Assembly (NCBI GenBank): GCA_032207245.1
Contig: CM063504.1
Location: 16,825,535-16,889,534, forward strand
Source of the DNA: Pardosa pseudoannulata
Taxonomy: Eukaryota > Arthropoda > Arachnida > Araneae > Lycosidae
Length of the DNA stretch: 64,000 bases
Direction of reading: 5' to 3'
The notes under the pieces were generated by a model. It did not search any database and was not told the origin of the DNA. It saw only the letters and a program-made list of their open reading frames with translations. Of the stretch, positions 34,524 to 45,445 are shown in pieces. Position numbers and translations under genes: made by a program. The first letter of the stretch is position 1. Each line of letters starts with the position of its first letter.

Positions 34524-34700
34524 GTACGAAATCTGTTGCTTAACCCACATATGTAGTAACCCACAATGTAGTATATAAACGTATACGCGTGTTCATGTGT
34601 GATAAATGTATGTGGGTCTCTATTAACATATATCGATATATGTAATGAATGCATATGTTTATATGTGTACAAGGATGCGTATAAGTCAATGTAAAGTGGG

Positions 34701-34874
34701 TTCGGTTTGATTTGGAGTGCTCTGATCTACTTTTTACAACACGAGGGCTAATGAGACTGGGACCTACAGCTTAAAGCCGATTCAGAACGGCTACGAATAT
34801 CCATTTCACAGTGGGATTCGAACCCACGAACTCCGGCACAGAAGGGCAGCACCCTAACAATAGGCCATCATTCG
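34701..34874 (-). mobile_element. SINE-A copy with perfect 16-bp TSD
   Basis: It has the same organisation as the copy at 33307: B box GGTTCGAATCC on the minus strand, SINE body, and a diverged tail (TTCGGTTTGATTT on the plus strand, which corresponds to CCAAACC units). GTCAATGTAAAGTGGG flanks it at 34685-34700 and 34875-34890. The A-box arm has decayed slightly (CCTATTGTTAGGG), so the internal promoter is probably weakened. The frame beginning at 34811 is a reading of SINE sequence. Confidence 0.93.
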
Positions 34875-34890
34875 GTCAATGTAAAGTGGG

Positions 34891-35237
34891 AATTTTGATA
34901 AGGAAATGTAAAATAATTAAGAAAAAAATTACATTTCCGAAAACTGTTGGAAATCATACTACATTTGTTCAGAAATATGAAGTAGAAAAGTTTGAACTGG
35001 AAATTTAATTTGGATAAAATTAGGGTAACAAGCTGTGTATGTACTTACATTATGTATTATTTAATTGACATGACTCGTAGATTTGCTAATAACAATGTTC
35101 TCCATGCCCATTGTTATTGCTGAAGCAAAATTAATTTTGACCAAGCCCTGTTTAATGAAACAAACTATTAATTACATTATTATTTACTATGATGAAACTC
35201 GCATATAGCTTCCAGTTAAACAGCTACTAGATCTTTT
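34891..35237. other. AT-rich DNA, nothing recognised
   Basis: About 350 bp between a SINE and a TTAA element. No feature was seen. Confidence 0.5.
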
Positions 35238-36115
35238 TTAACCCTTTAATGCTCCAAACAGTTCTACCGATTACATATCCAGACATATTATAAATTTAAG
35301 GTATTATGAATTGCACAGAATAAAATAAATTTGAAGTTGAAACAACTTTGAATACTACATCACATCACGATAGTGATCAGTTTTTATTTTAAACATCATA
35401 GGATGCCATTTGCAGCAGACATGTCAACTACTCCGGGTTCTCCGGAGAAGCTCCGGAGAAATGAGGAAATTTGATAACTCCAGATTTCTCCGGAAAATAT
35501 ATAACCAAACTTTTCAACAGCTGAAAGTTTACAATTTAGCCATTAAATACAAAGTTTTTCAAAAAATAATGCTGAGTATTATTCTTTTCACACAGTAATG
35601 CTGCATGTTAAAAGTTTTCAGTACTGTGTAGAAAAAACAAACTGAATTTATGTGAAATTTGAGTAGACAAACTCTAGAATCCCTGACGATAGAAAAATGG
35701 AAATATTTGAATCAGGGTCAATGTTGCTAAAAGAAATACTATTCTGAAAAATAAGTTGTTAAAGCTAAAAAAGCTACTCATAAGTTTTTAAATTCATAAA
35801 TGTTAATTTATCTTTTACAACTTACTACTGTGTAAATATTTTAAATTTAATTTATCTTTTACAACTTAGTACTGTTTAAATATTTAACTATAAATATTTA
35901 CAATAATATTAAAATACTACTGTGTTAAATAATTACTACTGCGTAAATATTTATTTATTTACAACTTACTACTGTGTGTTAAATTTAATTTTAATTTAGA
36001 AAGCAATAAGATATGTACTCATGCATAATCTGCAATTAGCATGTTAAAATTTCAAACCACTCTGTTCCTCCGGACACAAGTGCCTGAATGTTAAACTGTT
36101 TACATTTGTAAAGAA

Positions 36116-36147
<32 letters not shown>

Positions 36148-36464
36148 AGGAACTTATTGCAAAAATATTTATTTGGTATTATATTCAAAATAAGTACTGT
36201 AAAAAATGAGTTTAATTAAAGATAAAGCAATTTATCATGACTTTAGACTATGTATCTGCCCAAAAAAGTATGTGTGCTGTTCGAAAAATCGTAAAGCGTC
36301 TATCTTAAAACAAAATTTATAAATAGAAATTATTTGAAAATTTTGTAGATTAGCTGTAAGTATTCACTCTTCCTACTCCAAAAAGAAAACTAGTTCTAAA
36401 GAACATTAAAATTCTGCAAGCTGTTTTTAGTGGTACCTAAAAACGAACACCAGCCATGAATTAA
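35238..36464. mobile_element. TTAA-bounded element, group III copy 3 with a nested insertion
   Basis: The left end TTAACCCTTTAATGCTCC and the first 175 bp match the copy at 29136 through ATAGGATGCCATT. About 740 bp then follow with no counterpart there. After that the match resumes at ATTTATTTGGTATTATATTC (36166) and runs to a decayed right end CCATGAATTAA. The copy has therefore been split by a later insertion of about 740 bp (35414-36150). Confidence 0.75.
35414..36150. mobile_element. Sequence inserted within group III copy 3
   Basis: This segment is absent from the 515-bp reference copy. Its left part has CTCCGG words (CTCCGGGTTCTCCGGAGAAG) including an inverted CTCCGGAG. Its right part has GTTCCTCCGGACACAAGTGC and then a run of about 28 A and 7 G (36114-36147). 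The possible terminal similarity CAGACATG / CAGGCACT is weak. It could be a DNA transposon with poorly preserved ends, or a retro-inserted sequence ending in poly(A). The 62-codon frame at 35410 has no known motif. Confidence 0.45.
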
Positions 36465-36739
36465 ACATCTTCGGTAAATGATGTTCCAATACATGGAATC
36501 ATACCACTTTTAAAGTTATATCTCTACTTGGTGGGTTTACGCTCACATATTTAAAAATCCCAGAAAGTCAAAAATAATAAAAAATAAATGAAAAAGATAG
36601 ACTAAACCCCATCAATTGGACAGAGAAGGCAGACAACGAAACCGATTTCAAAGGCGTCCACACACGCAATATACTAATCAGTTTTTAAATGCGTTTCTTT
36701 TAAAAAAAGAAGAAAAAAAATGAGCAAAATATCAGCGAA
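36465..36739. other. AT-rich DNA, nothing recognised
   Basis: Short spacer before a less AT-rich block. No feature was seen. Confidence 0.5.
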
Positions 36740-36990
36740 AATAACTAAAGAAACGAACTCCGAAATACCACCGAAGATTTTCACAGTTATTAACTCCTCC
36801 CTCCCCCCTGCGAGAAACGGAATGGCTTCGCAGTCGGCTCGGCCAGCCCTGTAATAAAAGCCGGCCATCAAGTAACATATTATCCATTTTTAATGATATT
36901 TATTTTGCTGTGTCACGCTAAAATGCCTCGGAGGCCGGTTATACAGGTTTCGTTGTAACTATAAAGTATCAACCTCCTCGAAACAAACAA
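36740..36990. promoter_or_regulatory. Less AT-rich non-coding block, candidate regulatory DNA
   Basis: Contains GTAATAAAA (36851-36859), an exact match to the Caudal/CDX-type word GYAATAAAA, next to GCCGGCC, and CCTCGGAGGCCGG (about 36926-36938). No repeats are seen. The overlapping 65-codon minus-strand frame has no recognised domain. Suggestive only. Confidence 0.3.
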
Positions 36991-37620
36991 ACAAATATAT
37001 AAAAGGAGTGATACGACCTGGCGAATAAAAAATATTAATAATAACTGTAATTTTTAAAGTTTTTTTCAACCAGTAAATTATATTGTATCTCGTCTTTTGG
37101 CAAACGTAGACAGCTTACAGTTGACCTTGAATGTTGCTGTAGATCAAAGGCATGGAGAGAGAAAAACCAAGGTCAGGATCTGTATCACTGAGAGTTGATA
37201 AATGGATTATTTTTGCTTTTTTGTTTTTTTAACATTACGTAGTGGTAAAAAAAAATAAAAAAAGAGTATATATATATTTATTTCTTTTTTCATACCCCTG
37301 TTTAATTTTTCGCTTTTGAATCCAGCGTTTGCTTTAATGTTTCAGGTTTTTTTATGCCCTTTTCAAATTCCACAGTTCAGATTTTGGGCGTGTGTGGGAT
37401 GGCTATATACGCATGCGCGGTATCACTTTTTCCCTCCCTCCCCTCCCTTTTCGTTTTGATTCAAAAGGCAGAGTTAAAAACATACATATAAAAAAATAAT
37501 CCATGATGTATGGTGATGAAACGTGGTAAAATATGAAATGCAGACGCAGATAAGGAGTTATTTAGAAATGATTTAATTGGAGTGTTGAAAAATGCTGGTG
37601 GAATTATCAACCGCGCCTTA
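36991..37620. other. Unassigned DNA with pyrimidine-rich tract
   Basis: Includes a GC-richer spot near 37385-37450 (GCATGCGCGG, then CCCTCCCTCCCCTCCC). No gene or element was recognised. Confidence 0.4.
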
Positions 37621-38053
37621 ATTTCTCGACTAATGACTAACTTTCTAAATCTGTCAAAAAGTTTATTATCCTGGGAACCGAAACTTGTCTTTTAGCGTCT
37701 CATAAAACCTGTAAATTTCTGTAGGTCGAAAATTTAAAGATTTCTCCTAAACCAGTGACATTTAAACGGTTTTTAAGCAGTGGGCGAAAATAAAATGTTT
37801 TTGCCGGACAATGCCGTACTGTTATAAACTCAATAATTTCTCGACTAATGACTAACTTTCTAAATTTTTCAAAAAGTTTATTATCCTGGGAACCGAAACT
37901 TGTCTTTTAGCGCCTCATAAAACATGTAAATTTCTGTAGGTCGAAAATTTAAAGATTTCTCCTAAACCAGTCACGTTTAAACTTTTTTTCAAGCAGTGGA
38001 AAAAAAAAAGGAATAAGTTTTTGCCGGACAGTGCTTTACTACTATAAACTCAA
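37621..38053 (+). repeat. 215-bp tandem duplication, two copies
   Basis: ATTTCTCGACTAATGACTAA occurs at 37621 and 37836. The two units stay alignable to TATAAACTCAATAA, which closes each unit (near 37836 and 38053), with a modest number of substitutions and one short A-run indel. Shared internal words include CCTGGGAACCGAAACTTGTC and GTAGGTCGAAAATTTAAAGA. No open frame spans a unit. Confidence 0.95.
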
Positions 38054-39403
38054 TAACATATTTTGAAAATTCTTAAATTTCTAGCTAATGTGAATAAAGC
38101 TATGACAGCATTTTAAAAATCCCATCGTTCAAGTGAAGGGAACGTTACCGATTTCTACTCTATCCCTAAAAGACAATATTTGTAATAGTTTTTTTTGCAT
38201 ATTTATGTGAACATGTTCCCTCACCTCTTAATATATGCAACAGGTGCAAAACGTGTAATCTCTATGAATTTCTTGTGCAGCTTTCCTAAAATCCCTCTCT
38301 TCTTAATTATTTAATTATATAGATGACAATTCGAAAATTAATAAAATTGTATTTTAGCTATGTTAGTTTTTAAATAAAACAATATTCCTATTTTATTTCG
38401 TTGAAGATACTTTAACTATATTTAAAAACACTTTTTTACATAAGGTATTCAAATGGGAAGTTTATTAAAAATAAAGATTTAATAAAGATTAAAATAAAGA
38501 TTTAATTAGATTTAATTTAATCTTCAACACATTTATAACAATTGTTACCGTCATGTGAATACAAAAATATTTTATGGTGCAACTTTTAAGTGAAATCATA
38601 ATTTATTTTCATATAATAGTATTGATAAAACTATACAAAACTAAAATAATTTTACAAAAGTCAGATATATAAGTATACCAACTTTTGCGCCATCATTTAT
38701 TCCTGTCCATATTAAATGTGGCTTCTAATATTAAAAAAGTTTTTTACCTCTGGTATCCGCAGAACATTCAAAATACAATTCTAGATAAAATGCCATATCA
38801 AAATATTTCACATGCAACATAGGAAACATCGGTTATGGGTAGCATGGAATGTCCAGAAATCAATATTTTTAAGATAGATACTCCAAATTCCCGTATTATT
38901 GTTGATTGCATAAAACATAAGTGAGTCGTATAGTCTACGGAAAATGAATTAAGTATATAATTAAACGACTCTTTATAGTTTTTTTTAAATACTAGATACT
39001 AGTATACATACGAAAATTCAATTGAAAAATTGTAAAGGAGTTCTGCATAGTATAATAATCAATACACATTTTTTACAAGTTTTATTAGGTTGAGGTAGAT
39101 GAAAACCACAGGTGTATATTAGTTTTATAAAAATATCAAATCAAATTCAGACTGAAGTCCAGTTTACTTCTCGCAGCTGTTCACTGAATGTATTTATATA
39201 TGCGTTTAGTTGTGAATGCAAAATTTTCTTCTTTTAATGTATATGAAAAAAAATAATTTTGTTGTTATAGTTTAATAAATATTAGCATAAACATCTTTAT
39301 ATTTAAATTAAGTTTAATTATTTAAAAATCAGAAAAACAGGGTATTAATTTTTTTATTGTGTCTAAAGACGTGAAAGACTACTATTCATATATACGAAGT
39401 TTT
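38054..39403. other. AT-rich DNA, nothing recognised
   Basis: About 1.35 kb with no recognisable gene or element. TTTAAT/AAAGATT words repeat near 38464-38520. Confidence 0.5.
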
Positions 39404-39619
39404 CGCTTATATGAAGAATTATTCCGCTCCCTGGTCTTCATATAAGTTTTCACTTATACAAAGAATTATTCCTTTCCTTAGTCTTTATATTAGTGAAACC
39501 CATAATCTGGAATAATTTGCCGTGTAAGTTAAATTATACAGATTTTTTTTCCTGGTCTTCATCTAAATAAGTTTTGACTTATACGAAGAATTATTCTCTC
39601 CCTTAATCTTCGTATAAGT
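39404..39619. repeat. Cluster of three related hairpins
   Basis: Three inverted repeats share arms of the type ACTTATACGAAG / CTTCGTATAAGT and a loop built on AATTATTCC...CTCCCTGGT. They lie at 39404-39447, 39451-39494 and 39577-39619. The third has perfect 12-bp arms. A half unit (CCTGGTCTTCATCTAAATAA) precedes the third. They look like decayed inverted-repeat ends of a small DNA transposon inserted repeatedly or amplified locally. Confidence 0.7.
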
Positions 39620-40765
39620 AAACAGACATTGCATTAATAGATGCCAAAAAGGTTAGTCTTTAAAATTTTCCCTCACTTTAAAAACACAAAGTTAATTATT
39701 TCCTTTTTTACATTTCCATATTACAAAAATTAACCGTATCACTATTCACTTCACGAACTTGAAAGAAAACAAACGAAGCAATTTAAAGGTAAAAAAAGTG
39801 TTTTAAATTCTATATAAAACCGTTTTAAAATAATTAACTGTATTACATTAATTTCGAATTGATTTCCAACATGCCTGACCTACATACAAATTAAACGATA
39901 TCGTTTTAAAACGCCATTTAGGTATGATTGGCGGAAAAATATACGGTATACATTTTTTTAATAGACTTCAACGTAATTAATTTATTAGATAATTTATGAT
40001 CTCGCAGAAGCTTATATGACCTTACTTCAACACATTTCATTAGTTGCGAAATTTTTTCGAATTTCTTAAATTCTTTTGTCAGTTATTTTGTGAAATTATT
40101 TCCTCTTTGAAACCCTTCTCGTGTTTCTCTTCCTCTTTCGGTAGTATCTGGTGTTTGAGATTTTTGAATTTTTACTTAAATTAATTATAAGTTTTTCTGG
40201 ATTTAAAGGTCATTCTTGAAGGTTTGAAGCCTGACATATACTAATTAGAAAACTGAATAAATTTAAGTAATATGCTCATTGATTATATTGATATTGCTTC
40301 AATAAGAATAAAAATCATTTGTAGTATAGATTCATTTCGTAGATTTCCTATTAAATCAACAAATGAGATCTCTAAAGAATAGAAATGTTTCCAAAGCAGT
40401 GAAGAATTACATTTTCAGGGTAGAAATATCATTATTATAATAACAATAACAATTATTATTCATGGGGGATTCTAAGTTTAAAAAAAATTTTCTGAACATC
40501 TTCAAAATTTTCTGAAAAAGTATACGCTACTAATTTAAAATAAAAATTATACTAAAATTAATTTCTGGATGTCAAAACCAGAGCTGGATGATAGATAAAT
40601 TTTAATATTGTGTTATATCGTTTACCAAATATCAATATATTAATATGTTCTAATATATATCACCTTATTATACAGCTGCAAATATAAGTGTGTTATGTAT
40701 AAAGTAATACCAAACATATCTATCAATGTGTGCGTTGGTTATTTAGAAAACAAAAATTCAATTTC
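39620..40765. other. AT-rich DNA, nothing recognised
   Basis: About 1.1 kb without recognisable features. Confidence 0.5.
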
Positions 40766-41290
40766 TTAACACAGTTTATGCGGGACAAGCACTAGAACGT
40801 TTTCTGAATATTGATGATATTGACGATTGACGTTATCTGAATATACGCGGGTCAAGTACTAGTACGGGTTTTGCCATGTAACTCTTCATAGAGGAAAAGG
40901 TTTTTAACGTTACCACACTGTAAAACATTATTAGTTTTATGATTGCCCTTTTCATTTTTTTTATAATGTAAAAATGTTTATATACAAAATAATTCGAAAA
41001 AAAATGAAAACTATATACTACTATTTCTATTTGATTTTTCATATTTACGATACTATTATAAATTTATGCACTAAAAAATATATTTTTTTGTTTACAAAAA
41101 TCTTATGGTTATTTATTTCTATTTATATATTTGTTTATATATTTCAATATAAAATACGAAAAGTTGGTTAAAAAATTAAATAATTTTCGATATTAAATCT
41201 CAATGATTTAACTGAATAATTAAATTTACTTCAAAACGCCCGCTCTTGGTACAATTCCGCTGCGAAATGTACCCGCACACCATGTGTTAA
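40766..41290 (+). mobile_element. TTAA-bounded element, group I copy 3
   Basis: It begins TTAACACAGTTTATGCGGGA, carries one intact palindrome-type word (AGTACTAGTACGGG near 40855) and a decayed one (AGCACTAGAACG near 40789), and ends GGTACAATTCCGCTGCGAAA then GTACCCGCACACCATGTGTTAA. Both TTAA sites are intact. The AT-rich core ending AATACGAAAAGTTGGTTAAA is shared with the copy at 24640. There is no coding capacity. Confidence 0.85.
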
Positions 41291-41635
41291 TTTATATTAA
41301 TGCATAAATTTAAATTTTAACATACTTTAAAAAAGGAAATCACATAACATTATTACTGTTCTTCCGCAGAAAAAATTGTAGGCATGGCAAAAAGGAAAAA
41401 ATGTGAGAAAAGATATAAAACTTTCTGATTATCTTCAAAATTCATTTATATATTTTTTATTTGAAGTGGAAGATGGTTTTAAAAAACTTTTTTTTTTAAT
41501 TTTCAAAAACAGACTTTTCTAAAAATTCTTTTTAAATTTCCAGGAAAAAGAGTGTCAGGGTTTTTATAAATTCGGAACAGAATCTCACAAATTTTTAGAA
41601 AATTCGGAAATTTTCGGTTTAGAATCATCCCTGAT
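41291..41635. other. AT-rich DNA, nothing recognised
   Basis: About 345 bp. No feature was seen before the trinucleotide tract. Confidence 0.5.
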
Positions 41636-41682
41636 TATTATTATTATTATTATTATTGTTGTTGTTGTTGTTGTTGTTGTTT
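41636..41682. repeat. (TTA)n(TTG)n trinucleotide tract
   Basis: TTA repeats pass into seven or eight TTG repeats. The TTG part probably represents the (CAA)n 3' tail of the minus-strand SINE-B that starts here. Confidence 0.93.
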
Positions 41683-41785
41683 CCCATGCGGGGGCTTAAG
41701 CATTCGTGAATATCAAGTCAATATATTGGTCATAACCCTTTCAATATAGAAGCAATATACAGTTGGACAACATTACTCTCTAGGG

Positions 41786-42502
41786 CAGTGTTTAACCTTT
41801 TTGGCACAATGAACCACTTTAAAAATTTTAAATATGTCGCAGACCCCTCTGTGAAAAAAATTGCTTAAACAATGCTTTGTTTAAGCAATTGATTAATTGC
41901 TTATTGTTAATTAATTGCTTATTGCTGTAAATAATTGCTTTATTTTATTATTTAATTATTTTAATATTTTTATTTCAATAGTATAAAAAATTTGAAGAAA
42001 TTAAAATTTTTATTCTGAAGGCAATTACTGCTTTTCTTTGATTAACAGTATAAATTGAGGGGTGGTTTTCGACAAAGCAACGCGCATATCATGTTCGATA
42101 TTCAGTCGATTTCGATGTTTTGTTTTCATTGTGACAAGACAAACATTAAGAATTCAAATGAAAAAGTAAAACAAATATTTTGTTTTAAAAATTTGCAAGA
42201 ACTTTGCGGAACTGATTTTAACGCCACTTTATTTCCAAGTGAAGTAAAATTCAAAGGCTACTTTGTGTTTCTATGAATTTCGAATTTTATATGGTTTGCG
42301 AATGTTCTATTCCTCGTATTGTAGAGGTCTCTACTGGGAAATGGCACACAAAAGGCTTACAGAGGTTGCCTGTGACAAAAAAAAAAAATTTTTTTTTAAA
42401 TATTGATGCAAACATTTTAAAAATTAGGAGCACTTCGCGGACCCCCAAAATATGACCCATGGACCCCCAAGGGGTCCATGCACCACAGGTTAAGAAACCC
42501 TG
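41786..42502. mobile_element. Non-autonomous hAT element nested in a SINE
   Basis: It begins CAGTGTTTAACCTTTTTGGC and ends GGTTAAGAAACCCTG, an imperfect inverted repeat. CTCTAGGG lies directly on both sides (41778-41785 and 42503-42510), a perfect 8-bp hAT target duplication. The subterminal GACCCC-rich segments (CGCAGACCCCTC near 41839, GGACCCCCAAGGGGTCC near 42461-42477) are typical of one common hAT group. It contains a hairpin at 41861-41888. The 73-codon frame at 42055-42276 (product ending FKGYFVFL) is non-repetitive and may be transposase debris, but I recognise no domain. Confidence 0.92.
41861..41888. repeat. 28-bp hairpin inside the hAT element
   Basis: TTGCTTAAACA and TGTTTAAGCAA form 11-bp perfect arms around a 6-base loop. 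Several AATTGCTTATTG-like words follow within 60 bp. Confidence 0.85.
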
Positions 42503-42757
42503 CTCTAGGGCAACCCAAGCAAAGGGCGTCTTCGTAATTTAGAAGGAGGGACCAAGCAGAAAATTTCCCCCATTACCAGTCTTGGTCTGTCACCTATAGA
42601 TGTGTTTGACACTTAGAAGACATTGCGACCAATAACTTATCTTATGTTCCCCAGTCACCATTAATGAACACGGTAGATGTTTGACCACCTCGAACTCGCA
42701 ACTCTCTGGTTATGAGTTCGAGGCCTTTACCGACAGAGCTACAGGGACTCTGCTTGT

Positions 42758-44641
42758 AAATATTAATGGCCTACTACCAAATTAAAAAAGTGTATATAAT
42801 TGAATCATTATTCCCATATTTACTCCTGTACTTGTTCGCTGATGGCTAAGTGACAAAATACACTACTTTTATGATAAGAGTTCGATTCTAAAGATTTTTT
42901 CCTCCGTTTAAAATACGTTTATGTCATCGATTTTTATTTTAAAAAGTTAAAAGAACTGATATAAGAACTACTTTTTTATTTTTTATACAATTTATTTTCC
43001 ATTTGTATATTTGATATTGTAATTATATAAATAAAAAATAATTATCGGTTTAAAGCAACAGACATTCAGGCCGGCATAATTAGTCGAAACCACAAACTCC
43101 TATCCTAAATGAGAGAACCAGATCGGAATCTATGTCATATTCTGATTGGTTGGATTAAAATGTCAACAGGTCATCAGAGAATGTCTATGGTTCTTTAGAC
43201 GTTTTTATAAAAACATTACCCCCCTTCCTCCTATCTCCACTGTAAAACAAATTTGCTTGTGGAACCTGTATTACAATATGAACTACACATTACATCATGA
43301 ATTGAACAGTGAAATTTTACTGCAAGAAGAAAAGCAAATTATCTTTTCTATTGGGCAGAGCAAAGCAAATTAAAATGGAGTGCGTCGAACGAACATTAAG
43401 ATAATGGTACCAAAAAAATATCCCAAACCCACTTGATGTATTAAATTAAACCCCTGATACGACGCGATCTCATTGTACTCTTTAAATAAAGAACTTAGCC
43501 TTGCACAGTGCAGGTTATTATAGCTAATTTAATAACGGCTCATGAAAAAGGCTAGACAAAATGACAGAGAATCTTCGGCAAACAAACAGAAAAACCTCTG
43601 AGCGCACAAAGAAACTGACGATGTGAGTTGTCAATCACTGAATTATATTCAACAATAGGCTTTCGGAGAATCCTTTCGTCCTATCGTAAAATGATGTAGG
43701 CGGAGCTTGCCAAAACACTGTATGTTTAGTCAAAATGTACGTTACGTTGAAGAAATGATTTGACTTGACAGTTGCAAGATACTTTTTTTTTCCTTTATTT
43801 TTTTCGGAAAGTCACCGTGACTCATAGTTTAGTGTACTCTCTCCTGCTCTCCTTTCTAACGTTTTGTAACCTCGGTTTGAGGAAGTTTCTAAAAAGACAA
43901 GCTTTTCTCCCGATTGATGAGTTAAGTAGGAGCAATGGGTTCTAAATGGTTGTTGATACACGCACAATGAACAATGTCTGAGAGACGGTCTGTGTAAAGT
44001 CTGGTAATTGGAAAGTATACAGTTTTGCCTAGAATAATGAATGCAAAAGGAAGATGAGCCCCTGACAACTCGAGAGAAGCTGTTCCCATATACACCGACA
44101 AAATGAACAAACATTGATAGATATCTGTTGTAAAGATTAGCTTAAATGAAGCATGGGTGATTTATTTACTGTATTTCCAAAAATTACTTTTTACTTGCTC
44201 TACGCTTAAAGATTGCTTTAAAAATATTATTCCAATAATTTTGTAAAGCCTCATATTTTCTAATGTATAATATAATTTATAAAAAAACAAATATTTTATA
44301 AAATTGGATATTGAAAGGTAAAGCAAAGCAGTGAAATGAATTAGGCGAAACCAAGATTATGTCTGGAAAATTAACAAGAGAACATTACAAAATAAATAGC
44401 ATTGAGAAGCATGCCAGGATATCTAACTCAAACTGACAAATGTCCTGTTTTATGATAAGGACGAATGTACATGGATTTATATGAAATTCCTTATAAAGAG
44501 CGAATGTAAGTTAACTACTATTATTGCTACTAATTCCTTAAACCTAATAAATTAACAACAGGTGGATTTTACTAGTTAATAGTGTATCAGTTACAGGAAG
44601 TCTTAAATTGCAGATCCCTCCACCCCACACAAAATTTAAAT
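42758..44641. other. Unassigned DNA, mixed composition
   Basis: No gene is recognised. The overlapping minus-strand frames at 43812-44114 and 43922-44110 lie in a less AT-rich patch (43800-44110) but show no familiar motif. The 75-codon frame at 43146-43373 is likewise unrecognised. Confidence 0.4.
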
Positions 44642-44779
44642 CAGTAGCGTAGCCGTAAGTGAAGGGAGTGATAAAGTGGGCGCCCAAGCCGGGGCACTTT
44701 TCTAGGGGCGGCGAAATCGAAATTGCTGAATACTAAAATGATCTATATTATATATACAAATGTAAATCATCTTATTCAG

Positions 44780-44858
<79 letters not shown>

Positions 44859-44974
44859 ATATATATATATATTATATGTATATGTATATGTATATGTGTA
44901 TGTATATATATGTATGTATATATATATATATAAATATATATATATGTATATATATATGTGTGTATATATACACA

Positions 44975-45015
<41 letters not shown>

Positions 45016-45445
45016 ATGTATGTATATATAACTCCTCGGCGCCACAGCCTCTAGGGGGTCAGGGACTACGATGCCAATCTCCGTTTCCGAGACCTATATA
45101 TTAATTATTGAAACTAAATGTTAAAACTTAATTTTCTTCAAATTAAAAAAAAATGTTAATCATATTACAATAAGTTTTAAATAATATTTATTATAATTTT
45201 CTATTATGAAAAATTTTAAGTAATAATACTGTTTTTAGTAATAATTTAATAATATTGAACTTCAAAGCACGTATTTGCATGCATTAAATTTTGTTTTCTA
45301 GTTGGAAAAAAATTTTAATTTAAAAAAAAAATCACTTTGTAACTTGATATTTTCAACGCTCAAGAAAATTTTATTTTTATGATAATATATTGTGAAGAGA
45401 GCGACAAATTTGACTTCTGCTAAGGGTGGTCAATCTATGCTATGC
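44642..45445. mobile_element. Non-autonomous TIR element, copy 2 (CAGTAGCGTAGC family)
   Basis: It starts CAGTAGCGTAGCCGTAAG, followed by a GC-rich subterminal part (GGGCGCCCAAGCCGGGGCAC) near 44680. It ends near CTATGCTATGCAT, a decayed reverse of the start. The interior right half shares ATACTGTTTTTAG and GACAAATTTG with the copy at 15096-15525. A 250-bp TA-type microsatellite has expanded inside, so this copy is nearly twice as long. Confidence 0.6.
44779..45029. repeat. Compound (TA)n/(TGTA)n microsatellite inside the element
   Basis: About 68 bp of pure TA, then TATG and TGTA variants. Apparent 67-102-codon frames on both strands are repeat translations. Confidence 0.97.

Larger units (their letters stand above)
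41665..42757 (-). mobile_element. SINE-B copy split by a hAT element
   Basis: The two halves, 41665-41785 and 42503-42757, join into a SINE-B like that at 13574-13918. On the minus strand the head has TAGCTCTGTCGGTAAAGGCC (A box) and GCGAGTTCGAGG (B box). The body shares GACCAAGCAGAAAATT and GACATTGCGACCA (plus strand), and the (CAA)n tail follows. A 717-bp hAT element interrupts it. The SINE therefore existed before the hAT insertion. Confidence 0.8.

Noticed and set aside
43812..44114. 100-codon minus-strand frame
   Set aside because: Overlaps another frame (43922-44110) and neither shows a familiar motif. Chance in a less AT-rich patch is as likely.
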